Assembly (NCBI RefSeq): GCF_900167015.1 | Contig: NZ_FUXX01000002.1 | Span: 1-64,000 of the forward strand | Reading direction: 5' to 3' | Origin: Succinivibrio dextrinosolvens DSM 3072 | GTDB lineage: Bacteria > Pseudomonadota > Gammaproteobacteria > Enterobacterales > Succinivibrionaceae | Length of the DNA stretch: 64,000 nt | Part shown: positions 51,998 through 60,925 of the stretch, one piece after another | Layout of the letters: each line of letters opens with the position of its first letter | How positions within the stretch are numbered: the stretch's first letter is position 1 | Notes under the pieces: generated by a model | Seen by the model: the letters and a program-made list of their open reading frames with translations, nothing else | What the model was told of the DNA's origin: nothing | The model's database searches: none | Made by a program: the position numbers and the translations under genes

Positions 51998-54166
51998 CTA
52001 TCGTCTGCGATAGATAGTGATCACATTTGGTACTGCTTTTACTCTTCTGAGTACAGCTGCCAGGTGGAGTCTGTCTCTAACAGTAATAATAAGATTTATC
52101 AGGAAGGTCTTTTCATCCTTGAGATCTGAATTGATACTCTCGATTCTTGAGCCGGCAATATCAATAGCATTGGAAATCTCTGAGAGAATACCCTGTCTGT
52201 TCTCAAGTTCAATGAAGAGACTGGTCTTAAAGTCCATATTGGCGGTAACCGGAAGATTCCAGCTTACATTCAGTGACTTGCCTGGACCTCTTTCGTTCTC
52301 TCTTAAATTCTTACAGTTGATATTGTGGATAACAATACCTCTACCCTGAGCAATATGGGCGATAATCTTGTCGCCTGGAATAGGCATACAGCACTGAGCA
52401 TAGGTAAATGGCATACCGCCTGTTCCCTTGACCGGAAGCTCGTGGTGCTTGTGTGAGTCTGGATCAAGGAACTTAACCACAGCAACGGTAAGAATATTAC
52501 CCATGGCAATATCGGTAAACAGTGTTTCGATATTAGGCTCGTTGAAGTTCTCGACAATACTCTTGATCTGTTCCTCGGATAGAGACTCGATTCTTGTAGG
52601 TCTTAGAGCGTTCTGTAGCAGACGGCGACCGATGAGCTGACATTCCTGAGAACGCAGTCCCTTCAGATACTGTCTGATGGATGAACGAGCTCTTGAGGTT
52701 ACAACTGTAGATAACCAGATAGCATTAGGGCAGGCTGATGATGAGGTAATAATCTCAACTGACTGACCTGACTGCAGGCTTCTTGATAGAGGGAAGACGT
52801 GGTGATTTACTCTTGCACCGATACAGTGGTGACCGATATCGGTGTGCAGCGCATAGGCAAAGTCTACAGGGGTAGCGCCCTTAGGCAGATTGTAGATAGT
52901 ACCGTCCGGAGTAAAAACGAAGATTGAATCCGGGAATAAATCGGTTTTTACATCTTCCACAAATTCCAGTGAGGAACCTGCACTCTGCTGCAGATCAATC
53001 AGATTCTTAATCCAGTCCTGTGCATTCTTCTGAGATGCTGTTGATACAGCCTTTGAACCACTCTCTTTGTAAGCCCAGTGTGCGGCAACACCTCTTGCAG
53101 CCATCTGATCCATAAACTCTGTACGGATCTGAACCTCAATAGGAACACCGTGAGGTCCGATTAGAGAGGTGTGAAGAGACTGGTAGCCGTTGAGCTTAGG
53201 AATTGCAATATAATCCTTAAAGCCGTTTGGACGTGGTTTAAACAGATTATGCATCTGTCCTAGAACACGATAACAGGTATCAACATCCTTCAGAATGATT
53301 CTAAAGCCGTATACATCCATAATTTCGCTGAACTGAAGTTCTTTCTGAACCATTTTGCGGTATATGGAGTACAGTCTCTTTTCTCTGCCTAAAACTCTTG
53401 CCTCGATATTTGATTCTTTAAGGCGGTTTTTAATGGCAGTAAGCATACTGGTAACAACCTCTTTACGGTTGTTTCTTGCTCTGGTAACAGCAGCCTTTAA
53501 TACTCTGTATCTTGTAGGATAGATAGATGCCATGCAGAGCTCTTCGAGTTCCTGGCGGATCTCGGATATACCCAGTCTGTTTGCAATAGGAACAAAGACA
53601 TCCAGAGTTTCCTTTGCAATTCTGATGCGCTTGTCTGGTCTTAGCGCACCAAGAGTTCTCATATTATGGGTTCTGTCTGCAAGCTTTAGAAGAATAACTC
53701 TGATATCTTTGGTCATAGCCAGAATCATTTTTCTAAAGTTTTCCATCTGAGCTTCTTTGTAGTCCTGAAAGCGTAGTTTATCCAGTTTGGTTACGCCCTG
53801 TACTAAAGCTCTGACATTTGCTCCGAATTCATCCTCAATCATCTGCTCTGTAACCATGGTATCTTCAACCACGTCATGCAGAAGGGCAGCCTCAATGGAT
53901 TCTACATCAAGATGCAGCTGGGCTATAACTGTCGCTACAGCGATAGGATGAATAATATAAGGTTCACCTGATGCTCGTTTCTGATCCTTATGGGCAAAAT
54001 CAGCCACGAAGAAACATCGGTCAATCTGATCTATGAGGTTTTGTGGAAGGTATGAGCAGAGCTGTGCTCTTAGATGCTCATAATAAGGAAAGTTAGGAGA
54101 AGATAAAGCTTGGTCTAATGGAGTTGTACCTTCACATTTAGGAATAAAGCACTTATCTTCCCCCAT
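51998..54166 (-). CDS. spoT: Bifunctional (p)ppGpp synthetase/hydrolase SpoT
   Basis: A 722-residue regulator of the stringent response. Domains in order: HD hydrolase (KRASGEPYIIHPIAVATVIA and LLHDVVEDT, about residues 45-150), synthetase (YGFRIILKDVDTCYRVL, NGYQSLHTS, about 240-370), TGS (IFVFTPDGTIYNLPKGATPVDFAY, about 400-460), a conserved Cys-rich stretch (FTYAQCCMPIPGD), and C-terminal ACT. The intact HD motif marks it as SpoT rather than RelA. It follows rpoZ by 12 bases, the conserved gammaproteobacterial order. Confidence 0.97.
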   Translation of the reverse strand: MGEDKCFIPKCEGTTPLDQALSSPNFPYYEHLRAQLCSYLPQNLIDQIDRCFFVADFAHKDQKRASGEPYIIHPIAVATVIAQLHLDVESIEAALLHDVVEDTMVTEQMIEDEFGANVRALVQGVTKLDKLRFQDYKEAQMENFRKMILAMTKDIRVILLKLADRTHNMRTLGALRPDKRIRIAKETLDVFVPIANRLGISEIRQELEELCMASIYPTRYRVLKAAVTRARNNRKEVVTSMLTAIKNRLKESNIEARVLGREKRLYSIYRKMVQKELQFSEIMDVYGFRIILKDVDTCYRVLGQMHNLFKPRPNGFKDYIAIPKLNGYQSLHTSLIGPHGVPIEVQIRTEFMDQMAARGVAAHWAYKESGSKAVSTASQKNAQDWIKNLIDLQQSAGSSLEFVEDVKTDLFPDSIFVFTPDGTIYNLPKGATPVDFAYALHTDIGHHCIGARVNHHVFPLSRSLQSGQSVEIITSSSACPNAIWLSTVVTSRARSSIRQYLKGLRSQECQLIGRRLLQNALRPTRIESLSEEQIKSIVENFNEPNIETLFTDIAMGNILTVAVVKFLDPDSHKHHELPVKGTGGMPFTYAQCCMPIPGDKIIAHIAQGRGIVIHNINCKNLRENERGPGKSLNVSWNLPVTANMDFKTSLFIELENRQGILSEISNAIDIAGSRIESINSDLKDEKTFLINLIITVRDRLHLAAVLRRVKAVPNVITIYRRR

Positions 54167-54178
54167 AGAGAGCTCCTA

Positions 54179-54463
54179 TTAGCTAAACATCTCTACGCCA
54201 TCAATAGGAGCAAATTCGTTATCAGCAGGGTGAACAGAAGAATCACGTAAGTGGTCTTTTCTATCCTGCTTGTCTAAGAATTCTTTAGTAATTAAGCCTT
54301 CTTCGATTTCACGAAGAGCAATTACGGTTGGCTTATCCTTATCTTCCTCTACAAGTGGATTGCTTCCTGAAGCAATCTGACGTGCACGGCGGGCTGCAAG
54401 AAGAATTAAATCAAAACGATTACCAACTTTCTTTACAGCATCTTCAACGGTAACTCTTGCCAT
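54179..54463 (-). CDS. rpoZ: RNA polymerase omega subunit
   Basis: A 94-residue subunit that helps assemble RNA polymerase and forms part of a ppGpp site. It has [19 protein letters not shown] at the start, AARRARQIA near residue 23 and [13 protein letters not shown] near residue 47. Length is close to E. coli omega (91). It is co-transcribed with spoT. Unlike in E. coli, gmk is separated from it by 401 bases with a promoter candidate in between. Confidence 0.97.
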   Translation of the reverse strand: MARVTVEDAVKKVGNRFDLILLAARRARQIASGSNPLVEEDKDKPTVIALREIEEGLITKEFLDKQDRKDHLRDSSVHPADNEFAPIDGVEMFS

Positions 54464-54802
54464 AATCTGTACCTTTAAAACGATTAAAGTCTGTCTTTAC
54501 TTTTCATTTTTATATGAAGATAAACCGAGGTCCTTATCTTTACAAAGCCTTTTACTTACTTCATATGAAAATTCTATACCGATAAATAGTCTAATACAAT
54601 ATATTAGACATCCTTATGCGGTGTATTGACCTTTATTATCACAATTGCACTATGCGGGTGATAATTTTGTTTCTGGTAAAGACAAAAAAATTAAACTGAA
54701 GAAAAAACAGTATAACTATATCTTTTTTAAGTCAAAAAATACTCAATCCCAATGTGACATTGAGCTCTTTTCTTTAGTATTTTTGGAGCTTAGAAGACAA
54801 GA

Positions 54803-54838
54803 CCTGCTTTTACCAGCGACAAAGCAGGCTCAATTATA
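54803..54838 (-). promoter_or_regulatory. Promoter and leader hairpin of rpoZ-spoT
   Basis: On the minus strand a TATAAT (54833-54838) follows TTGAAT at 15 bases. The predicted RNA starts near 54826, right at an 8-base hairpin (cctgcttt 54803-54810, aaagcagg 54821-54828). The leader to rpoZ would then be about 360 bases long, AT-rich and without a recognised gene; tctaatatattgtattaga near 54588-54607 is a further imperfect palindrome in it. Confidence 0.5.
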
Positions 54839-54864
54839 CACTAAAAAATCCCAATTCAAGCAAA

Positions 54865-55488
54865 TTAGTTTTTGTTCAAATCAAAAAGTTTTGATATTTC
54901 TTCCTTCTTTTTATCGAGTTTGGCTCTGTTAGCCAGAATTATTGACCTCATATTCAGAACACTTTCCTCAAAATCATCATTGATGATGACATAGTCGTAT
55001 TCATCGTAATGAGAAATCTCGCCTATAGCCTTGTTCATTCTCTTCTCGATAACTTCAGGCGCATCGGTTGCTCGGCTTACAAGTCTGCGATGCAGTTCTT
55101 CAAGTGAAGGCGGAATAATAAAGATTCCCTTGGCATCTGGAGTCTGTTCTCTAATCTGTCTTGCTCCCTGCCAGTCGATGTCCAAAAGCACATCCTTGCC
55201 TTCATTAAGCCACTGTTCAACAATTTCCTTTGAGGTTCCGTAATAGTGATCAAACACATGAGCATACTCATAGAAGGCGCCTCGAGCAATCAGAGCCTCA
55301 AACTCTTCATTTGAAACGAAGTGATAGCTTACATGATCAACCTCGCCAGGTCTTGGCTGACGTGTGGTATGAGATACAGAAAGTCTTAATGAATCATCAA
55401 GATTGAATCTCTTTAAAATGGAGTCAATTAATGATGATTTGCCTGCTCCTGATGGAGCTGACACGATGTAGAGAGTTCCTTTTTTCAT
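54865..55488 (-). CDS. gmk: Guanylate kinase
   Basis: A 207-residue enzyme that phosphorylates GMP to GDP. The P-loop is APSGAGKSS (residues 11-19). The GMP-binding region SHTTRQPRPGEVDHVSYHFV lies at about residues 39-58. Length equals E. coli Gmk (207). It is upstream of rpoZ-spoT on the same strand, as expected, and 11 bases after engB, with which it is probably co-transcribed. Confidence 0.97.
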   Translation of the reverse strand: MKKGTLYIVSAPSGAGKSSLIDSILKRFNLDDSLRLSVSHTTRQPRPGEVDHVSYHFVSNEEFEALIARGAFYEYAHVFDHYYGTSKEIVEQWLNEGKDVLLDIDWQGARQIREQTPDAKGIFIIPPSLEELHRRLVSRATDAPEVIEKRMNKAIGEISHYDEYDYVIINDDFEESVLNMRSIILANRAKLDKKKEEISKLFDLNKN

Positions 55489-55499
55489 AATGTCTTTAT

Positions 55500-56135
55500 T
55501 TATTCGTTGTCTGTGTGTGCAAGATCGAACCAGTTCTTTAATACTTCTCTGGTTTCGTCAATGCCAATCTTTTTAAGTGCAGAGAAAGCGATAATCTTGA
55601 AGTTGCCACCAAACTCTGAAAGAGCGGTTCTGACTTCACCTACCATTTCCTTGCGTTTATTGACACCAAACTTATCTGCCTTGGTCAGCAGTATAAGGGC
55701 TGGCAGATTAGATGCAATAGACCAGTCGATGATCATGCGGTCATGATCTCGAAGTGGTGTTCTAATATCCATGGTAACCACAATGCCGCAAAGACTCTTT
55801 CTCTGCTGAAGATAGTCTGTCATGGATTTCTGCCACTGTCTTTTCATGTTTTCCGGAACCTGAGCATAACCGTATCCAGGAAGATCTACAAGATACTTCT
55901 TGTCTGTAACCGTAAAAAGATTAATCAGTCGGGTACGACCTGGGGTTCTACTGGTTTTGGCTAGATTTTTCTGATCGCAAATAGCGTTAATTGATGAAGA
56001 TTTGCCTGAATTAGATCTACCAATAATAGCAATTTCAGCGCCCAGATCCTCCGGCAGTTTCGAAATATCTGGTGCGCTGGTTACAAATTTGGTTTTTCTA
56101 AAATCTAAGACAGCTTTTTTGATAGTATCTGTCAT
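55500..56135 (-). CDS. engB: Ribosome biogenesis GTP-binding protein EngB (YsxC/YihA)
   Basis: A 211-residue GTPase required for 50S assembly. G1 is GRSNSGKSS (residues 38-46), G3 is DLPGYG, G4 is LTKADK and G5 is FSALKK. Length equals E. coli YihA (210). It is the first of engB-gmk. Close linkage of engB and gmk is not the E. coli arrangement. Confidence 0.96.
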   Translation of the reverse strand: MTDTIKKAVLDFRKTKFVTSAPDISKLPEDLGAEIAIIGRSNSGKSSSINAICDQKNLAKTSRTPGRTRLINLFTVTDKKYLVDLPGYGYAQVPENMKRQWQKSMTDYLQQRKSLCGIVVTMDIRTPLRDHDRMIIDWSIASNLPALILLTKADKFGVNKRKEMVGEVRTALSEFGGNFKIIAFSALKKIGIDETREVLKNWFDLAHTDNE

Positions 56136-56156
56136 GAAATAATTATCTAAATATCG

Positions 56157-56765
56157 TTAAACTTTATACTGCTCCAAAATGTCATCAGGAGACTCTACAC
56201 TCTTGGTCTCAAAATCACGAATAGCAGTAAATGTAGTATCATCCATAGCAAGTTCAACATAGAATACATTTCCTGCTTCAGTATTGAATGTTACCTTGCC
56301 GTAAATAGGATTATCCAGATCAACAGAAATATTAATCTGAACTTCACGTGGTAATACTAACATTTTTGGTTGTGATTGGTCGATCCTAATGTGCAAACTT
56401 TCGCTAACACAACGAGTAAAATCACCAATAATCTGGTTCATTAACTCACCAAGTGAATTACTTACCTCGTCCTGTGTGTAGTTCTTAGCCATTTCAGACT
56501 CAGGCAGACCCATGTTGCTCAGATAGGCTTTGTATAGCTCCATTGCGGTTTCTTTAGGGAAATTGATAACCACCATACCTGAGAAGGAACCGGTAAACAT
56601 AACGAAGGTACCGATATCTGGAGTCAGAACAGTTTTAGAGATTTTCTGAATCAGCGGAACAAAGTCGGTTTTTTTACCAGTTGCTGAAGTTAAAACAGAA
56701 GAAACACTCTGGCATAGAGATAACATAATATCATTGCTGCCAATAATCTTTGGTTTTTTAGCCAT
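56157..56765 (-). CDS. DUF3334 / CheX-like protein
   Basis: A 202-residue cytoplasmic protein recalling DUF3334 proteins of Vibrio and Shewanella. These belong to the CheC/CheX phosphatase-fold group: FVMFTGSFSGMVVINFPKE (about residues 52-70) and the helix with EVSNSLGELMNQIIGDF (about 101-117), where CheX-type proteins carry catalytic Glu and Asn. It may act in chemotaxis signalling, but no che genes are in the window. ATG 56765 has GGAGG upstream; the open frame runs further to 56813 without an SD. It ends 21 bases before engB. Confidence 0.78.
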   Translation of the reverse strand: MAKKPKIIGSNDIMLSLCQSVSSVLTSATGKKTDFVPLIQKISKTVLTPDIGTFVMFTGSFSGMVVINFPKETAMELYKAYLSNMGLPESEMAKNYTQDEVSNSLGELMNQIIGDFTRCVSESLHIRIDQSQPKMLVLPREVQINISVDLDNPIYGKVTFNTEAGNVFYVELAMDDTTFTAIRDFETKSVESPDDILEQYKV

Positions 56766-57307
56766 ACACCCTCCATAACAAGTGTCTGCTTTTAAGTTTA
56801 GGTGACGTTTCAAATAAAGATAGTATAGGGATCACTAATTTTCTATTAAAAAGGATTAATCTAATCTTTAAATAAGCAATTATCTTTAAAATCAAAGTGA
56901 TATTTTAAGAAAAAAATTAATTTATAATGAGAAATAGTTCAAACTTTCTGTTCTTTTAATACTTCTGCTCTCGCTTGATATGAAAGGCATGACGTAAAAA
57001 ACGCGTTTGTCATTAATGGAAACATACAAGGAGATGTTGTGTTTTTTTTCCAAACAAAAAAATTGGCTCTGTGATCTTTCACATGCTCAAAATTCTGCCG
57101 GTGAGAAAAGGATCATCTTCCATAAGCATTAATTTTGATAAAAGCCAATTTGGAATCTAGCCTTATAAATAGGTTAGAAATATTTTTTAAAACAAGAAGT
57201 TTTCAAAAAGAACTCATTTAGCCTGATTATAAAGTGGAAAAAAACACTCTATAAACTCAAAATATTTCTCATATAAAATATCCTGACCATTAAACCTTAA
57301 GAGAAAT
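56766..57307. other. Gene-free region upstream of the MATE gene, with a nested inverted repeat
   Basis: No coding frame is convincing. The main structure lies at 57060-57151. An outer stem aaattggct/agccaattt (57060-57068, 57143-57151) encloses tcaaaatt/aattttga (about 57088-57095, 57131-57138) and gtga-tctt-tcac (57071-57082). On the minus strand the structure is followed by TTTTTTTGTTT, so it could be the 3' end of a small RNA read leftwards. The rest is AT-rich, with possible -10 boxes (TATAAA at about 57251 and 57274) for the MATE gene. Confidence 0.4.
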
Positions 57308-57390
57308 CCCGTGATTCCTCAGGGGAACTGTCTCTTCGTCACAGTTAAAATCGGGCTGCAATAAGTTCTTTTTGAGAGCTCAGGTGAGCT
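57308..57390 (+). promoter_or_regulatory. Structured 5' leader of the MATE gene, candidate riboswitch
   Basis: The leader can fold as a three-way junction. P1 is cccg/cggg (57308-57311, 57352-57355), P2 is ttcc/ggaa (57315-57318, 57324-57327), and P3 is actgt/acagt (57327-57331, 57341-57345; one base is shared with P2). Just before the gene, agctc/gagct (57377-57381, 57386-57390) forms a hairpin whose loop and stem contain the SD AGGTGA. That is the arrangement expected for translational control. I could not match it to a named riboswitch class; guanidine classes precede some MATE genes, but their loop motifs are not seen. Confidence 0.4.
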
Positions 57391-57394
57391 TTCT

Positions 57395-58732
57395 ATGCGA
57401 ATACATTTGTCTGATAACTTTGATTTTCATAAACTTATTGTCTTTACTTTCCCCGCTGTCGCCATGATGGTATTTACATCCATCTATACAATGGTGGACG
57501 GTTTCTTTGTCTCGAATTTTGTGGGCAAGGTCCCTTTTGCAGCGGTAAATCTTATTTATCCTCTGTTTCCTATTGCTGCTGCTATAGGACTTATGATTGG
57601 TTCAGGTGGCAATGCACTTGTTGGCATCTGTCTTGGAAAAGGTGACAGAGAAAAGGCCAACTCCTATTTTTCTATGTTCATCTATTCCATGCTAGGACTT
57701 GGTTCTGTCTTTGGAATTGTCTGCTTTTTCTTCTCTGAGACTCTCTCAAGAATGCTTGGTGCTCAGGGAGAACTGCTGTATTACGCAACAATGTATGCAG
57801 ATTATCTGTTTCTGTCTACACCGTTCTTTATTCTGTCCTTCTCTCTTCAGGGATTCTTTGTGACAGCAGAAAAGCCAAAGCTTGGCTTCTGCATCACTCT
57901 TTTAGGCGGTGTACTGAACATGGTGCTTGATCCTCTGTTCATCATTGTTTTTCATATGGGGCTTAAAGGTGCGGCTATAGCAACTGTTCTAAGTCAGGTG
58001 ATAAGTGTTATGGTTGCTCTTATCTATTTTTCAAGAGAGAACGATTCACTTCTGTCATTATCAAGAAATCCTGAGTTTGATCTTAAGGTTCTGACTCAGT
58101 CCTGCTTCAACGGTATGTCAGAGATGGTTACCAATATCGCGGTAAGTGTGGTTACCATTGTTTATAACTTCCAGCTTCTGAGAACATACGGAGACAATGG
58201 TGTGGCCGCCTTTGGCGTAATCATGTATCTGAGCTTCCTGTTTACTGCTGCATTCTATGGCTTTGCTACCGGCAGTGCACCGATATTCAGCTATAACTTT
58301 GGTGCCAGAAGAAAACAGATGCTGAAGATGATTCTGGTTAGAGCATTAAAGCTTGTGCTAATCGGCGGTGCCGTTATTGTTCTGGTGTCTGAGGTATTCT
58401 CTGATTTCCTAGCTTCGATTTTTGTTGGTTATGACGAGGAGCTGTGCTATCTGACATCTCATGCCTTAAAGCTTTATGCTGTATCTTTCCTGTTCAGCGG
58501 AATTGCAATTTTCGGATCGGCTTTCTTTACAGCGCTTAACAACGGTGTGGTCTCAGCAGTTATTTCAATTTTCAGAACCTTTATCTTTGAGATAGGTGCA
58601 ATTCTGATACTGCCTTTACTGATTGGAGCCAACGGTATCTGGCTGGCTATTGTGGTAGCTGAGATAAGCTCTCTTGTTCTGACATGGTTCTGCATGAAAA
58701 AGTGCAGTATAAAATACGGCTTCAACTCGTAA
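57395..58732 (+). CDS. MATE family multidrug/toxin efflux transporter
   Basis: A 445-residue protein with twelve predicted membrane helices in two related halves (MVFTSIYTMVDGFFVSNFVG near the start; FNGMSEMVTNIAVSVVTIVYN after the midpoint). This is the MepA/DinF-like branch of MATE antiporters. It uses a sodium or proton gradient to export cationic compounds. It stands alone, behind a long structured leader, so control at RNA level is possible. It is convergent with the mccA operon. Confidence 0.92.
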   Translation: MRIHLSDNFDFHKLIVFTFPAVAMMVFTSIYTMVDGFFVSNFVGKVPFAAVNLIYPLFPIAAAIGLMIGSGGNALVGICLGKGDREKANSYFSMFIYSMLGLGSVFGIVCFFFSETLSRMLGAQGELLYYATMYADYLFLSTPFFILSFSLQGFFVTAEKPKLGFCITLLGGVLNMVLDPLFIIVFHMGLKGAAIATVLSQVISVMVALIYFSRENDSLLSLSRNPEFDLKVLTQSCFNGMSEMVTNIAVSVVTIVYNFQLLRTYGDNGVAAFGVIMYLSFLFTAAFYGFATGSAPIFSYNFGARRKQMLKMILVRALKLVLIGGAVIVLVSEVFSDFLASIFVGYDEELCYLTSHALKLYAVSFLFSGIAIFGSAFFTALNNGVVSAVISIFRTFIFEIGAILILPLLIGANGIWLAIVVAEISSLVLTWFCMKKCSIKYGFNS

Positions 58733-58753
58733 GCGAGAAGAACCTGTAAAAAA

Positions 58754-58805
58754 GGTAGAACGACTTTTGTCTCCGGGCCTGAATTATCAGAGAAGCCGCT
58801 CTACC
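58754..58805 (-). terminator. Branched terminator of the methyltransferase-mccB-mccA operon
   Basis: A 9-base stem with an A-C mismatch (58754-58762 with 58797-58805) encloses a second hairpin ctga/tcag (58779-58782, 58787-58790). On the minus strand it is followed by TTTTTTACAGG. It lies about 30 bases after the mccA stop and may serve the convergent MATE gene too. Confidence 0.7.
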
Positions 58806-58835
58806 AACCATGAACAAATATGTGAAGAACAAAAA

Positions 58836-59747
58836 CTAGTTATATAAGCCCTTTGAGAAATATCTGTCACCGCGATCCGGGAAGATGGTGACGATGTTTC
58901 CCTTTACCCCCTTCTGGATTAGCTTAAGTGAGGCACTTAGAGCGGCTCCTGATGATGAACCTGCAAAGATTCCCTCTTTTCTTGCCAGAAGTTTTGATGC
59001 TTCAAATGCATCGTCATCTGAAATCTTGATCACCTCGTCAACCAGCTTGATATCCATGGTATCAGCAATGAAGTCGTTTCCGATACCTTCGATATTGTAG
59101 TCATGATGTTCGCCGCCACCCATGGTAGAGCCGTATGGATCAGCAAGGATTCCCTTGATATCAGGATTCTGTTCTTTTAGATACTTAAGCACACCGCTAT
59201 AGGTTCCGCCAGAGCCTGCTCCTGCTACGACATAATCGATCTGTCCGTCCAGTGCCTTGTATATTTCAGGACCGGTAGTCTCATAATGGGCCAGAGGATT
59301 TGACATGTTTCCAAACTGATTAAGAGTTACTGAATCAGGTATCTTTGCTCTCAGCTCCTCTGCACGTCTTGATGCACCAAGCATTCCTTCCTCGCGAGGA
59401 GAGCTGATAATCTCTGCACCAAGCGCTTTCATCAGGATCTGCTTTTCTTCAGAGAATTTCTCAGGTACTACAAAGATAATCTTATAACCTTTGTTCAGTG
59501 CTGCCATGGCTATGCCCAGACCGGTATTTCCTGCGGTAGCCTCAATAATGGTGCCTCCTTTTTTTAGAAGCTTCTTTCTTTCAAGATCTGCAATCATGTA
59601 AGTACCGGTACGATCTTTGACTGAGCCGCCAGGATTGTAGAGTTCAAGCTTGGCAAACAGATTCACAGAATCACTGTTTACAACCTGGTTAAGTTTTACC
59701 AGTGGAGTGTTGCCGATTAGATCTTTTATTGAATTGTAATAAAACAT
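58836..59747 (-). CDS. mccA: PLP-dependent cysteine synthase-family protein, probable O-acetylserine-dependent cystathionine beta-synthase
   Basis: A 303-residue fold-type II PLP enzyme. The PLP lysine is Lys44 in PGGSVKDRTG. The ATAGNTG substrate loop and the GAGSGGTYSG phosphate loop are also present. In Bacillus subtilis, MccA makes cystathionine from O-acetylserine and homocysteine, and MccB cleaves it to cysteine. Pairing with a cystathionine gamma-lyase here supports the MccA reading over plain CysK. It follows mccB by 9 bases. Confidence 0.82.
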   Translation of the reverse strand: MFYYNSIKDLIGNTPLVKLNQVVNSDSVNLFAKLELYNPGGSVKDRTGTYMIADLERKKLLKKGGTIIEATAGNTGLGIAMAALNKGYKIIFVVPEKFSEEKQILMKALGAEIISSPREEGMLGASRRAEELRAKIPDSVTLNQFGNMSNPLAHYETTGPEIYKALDGQIDYVVAGAGSGGTYSGVLKYLKEQNPDIKGILADPYGSTMGGGEHHDYNIEGIGNDFIADTMDIKLVDEVIKISDDDAFEASKLLARKEGIFAGSSSGAALSASLKLIQKGVKGNIVTIFPDRGDRYFSKGLYN

Positions 59748-59756
59748 TTTTTACTC

Positions 59757-60914
59757 CTAAATTCTGCTGTTTTCGATTGCCTGTTTGATGTCTGAGATAA
59801 GATCTGAAGCATTCTCGATGCCTACTGACAGTCTTATCAGATTATCTGTAATTCCAAGTTTCACTCTTAGATCTCTAGGAATTGAAGCATGTGTCATTGA
59901 GGCAGGATGGCATACCAGTGATTCAACACCGCCAAGGCTTTCAGCAAGAGTAATAAGTTTTAGGCTTCCAAAGAATTTTCTGATGTCATGATTCTCTGTC
60001 AGCTCAAATGAGATCATGGCTCCACCGTTTTTTGCCTGTTTTTTGTGGATATCATGACCTTTAAAACTTGTAAGTCCTGGATAGTAAACAGTCTTCACAT
60101 CACTGTTTAACTGCAGGTATTCAGCAATATCATGGGCATTCTGCGCATGTCTGTCCATACGGACTGCCAGAGTCTTGATACCTCTTATCATCAGGAAGGA
60201 GTCAAATGGACCTGCAACTCCACCGGTAGCATTCTGGATGAAAGCAATCTGTTTTGAATGCTCAGGTTTACTTGTTACGACTAGACCTGCTACTACATCA
60301 GAGTGACCTCCTAAATATTTTGTTGCACTGTGAACAACGATATCGAAACCGAACTCAAGAGGTCTCTGCAGGTAAGGAGTCATGAATGTGTTATCTGCAA
60401 TTGCCACAAGATTATGTTTATGAGCTATTCTGGCTATAGCCTCGAGATCAGTAACTGTTAACAGCGGATTGGCTGGAGTTTCAATAATCACTGCCTTTAC
60501 ATCAGGAGTAATAGCCTTTTCAAAAGCACTTTCCCTGGTTGTATCTGTTATCTCATAGGTAATACCGAAATTTGAGAAGATTTTGTCTAAAACTCGGTAT
60601 GTTCCACCGTACACATTTGATGAAATCAGGATTTTATCTCCGGTTTTAAAAAGTGAGATTACAGCTGTAAGTGCAGCCATTCCTGAGCCGAAAGCAAAGC
60701 CGGCATCTCCTCCTTCAAGCTCTGCAATCAGACTCTCCAGAGCTGCTCTGGTTGGATTTCCTGTTCTTGAGTATTCCCACTTAACTTCTCCACCGATATT
60801 CTTCTGAGCATAGGTTGATGTCTGATAAATAGGTACGTTTACTGCGCCTGTATGTTCATCAGTGCTGATACCGCCGTGGATAAATGATGTCTCAATATGT
60901 GAATAGTGTTTCAT
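59757..60914 (-). CDS. mccB: Cystathionine gamma-lyase (Cys/Met metabolism PLP enzyme)
   Basis: A 385-residue fold-type I PLP enzyme. It has YSRTGNPTRAALE near residue 48, FGSGMAA and the PLP lysine Lys199 in VVHSATKYLGGHSDVVAG. ESLGGVESLVCHPASMTHA near residue 330 is typical of gamma-lyases and gamma-synthases. With mccA it forms the reverse transsulfuration route from homocysteine to cysteine. Some members also degrade homocysteine or produce hydrogen sulfide. It starts 11 bases after the methyltransferase gene. Confidence 0.88.
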   Translation of the reverse strand: MKHYSHIETSFIHGGISTDEHTGAVNVPIYQTSTYAQKNIGGEVKWEYSRTGNPTRAALESLIAELEGGDAGFAFGSGMAALTAVISLFKTGDKILISSNVYGGTYRVLDKIFSNFGITYEITDTTRESAFEKAITPDVKAVIIETPANPLLTVTDLEAIARIAHKHNLVAIADNTFMTPYLQRPLEFGFDIVVHSATKYLGGHSDVVAGLVVTSKPEHSKQIAFIQNATGGVAGPFDSFLMIRGIKTLAVRMDRHAQNAHDIAEYLQLNSDVKTVYYPGLTSFKGHDIHKKQAKNGGAMISFELTENHDIRKFFGSLKLITLAESLGGVESLVCHPASMTHASIPRDLRVKLGITDNLIRLSVGIENASDLISDIKQAIENSRI

Positions 60915-60925
60915 GGTAAGTTTCC

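Noticed and set aside
54645-54932. Open frame of 95 codons on the plus strand between rpoZ and gmk
   Set aside because: Composition is Lys/Phe-rich as expected from AT-rich non-coding DNA, it has no SD, overlaps the gmk end, and covers the rpoZ promoter region.
58754-58815. Possible tRNA on the minus strand (contains ttggtagagcgg, a D-loop-like motif)
   Set aside because: No acceptor stem, anticodon arm or T-loop can be built; the sequence instead forms the branched hairpin followed by six Ts that ends the mccA operon.
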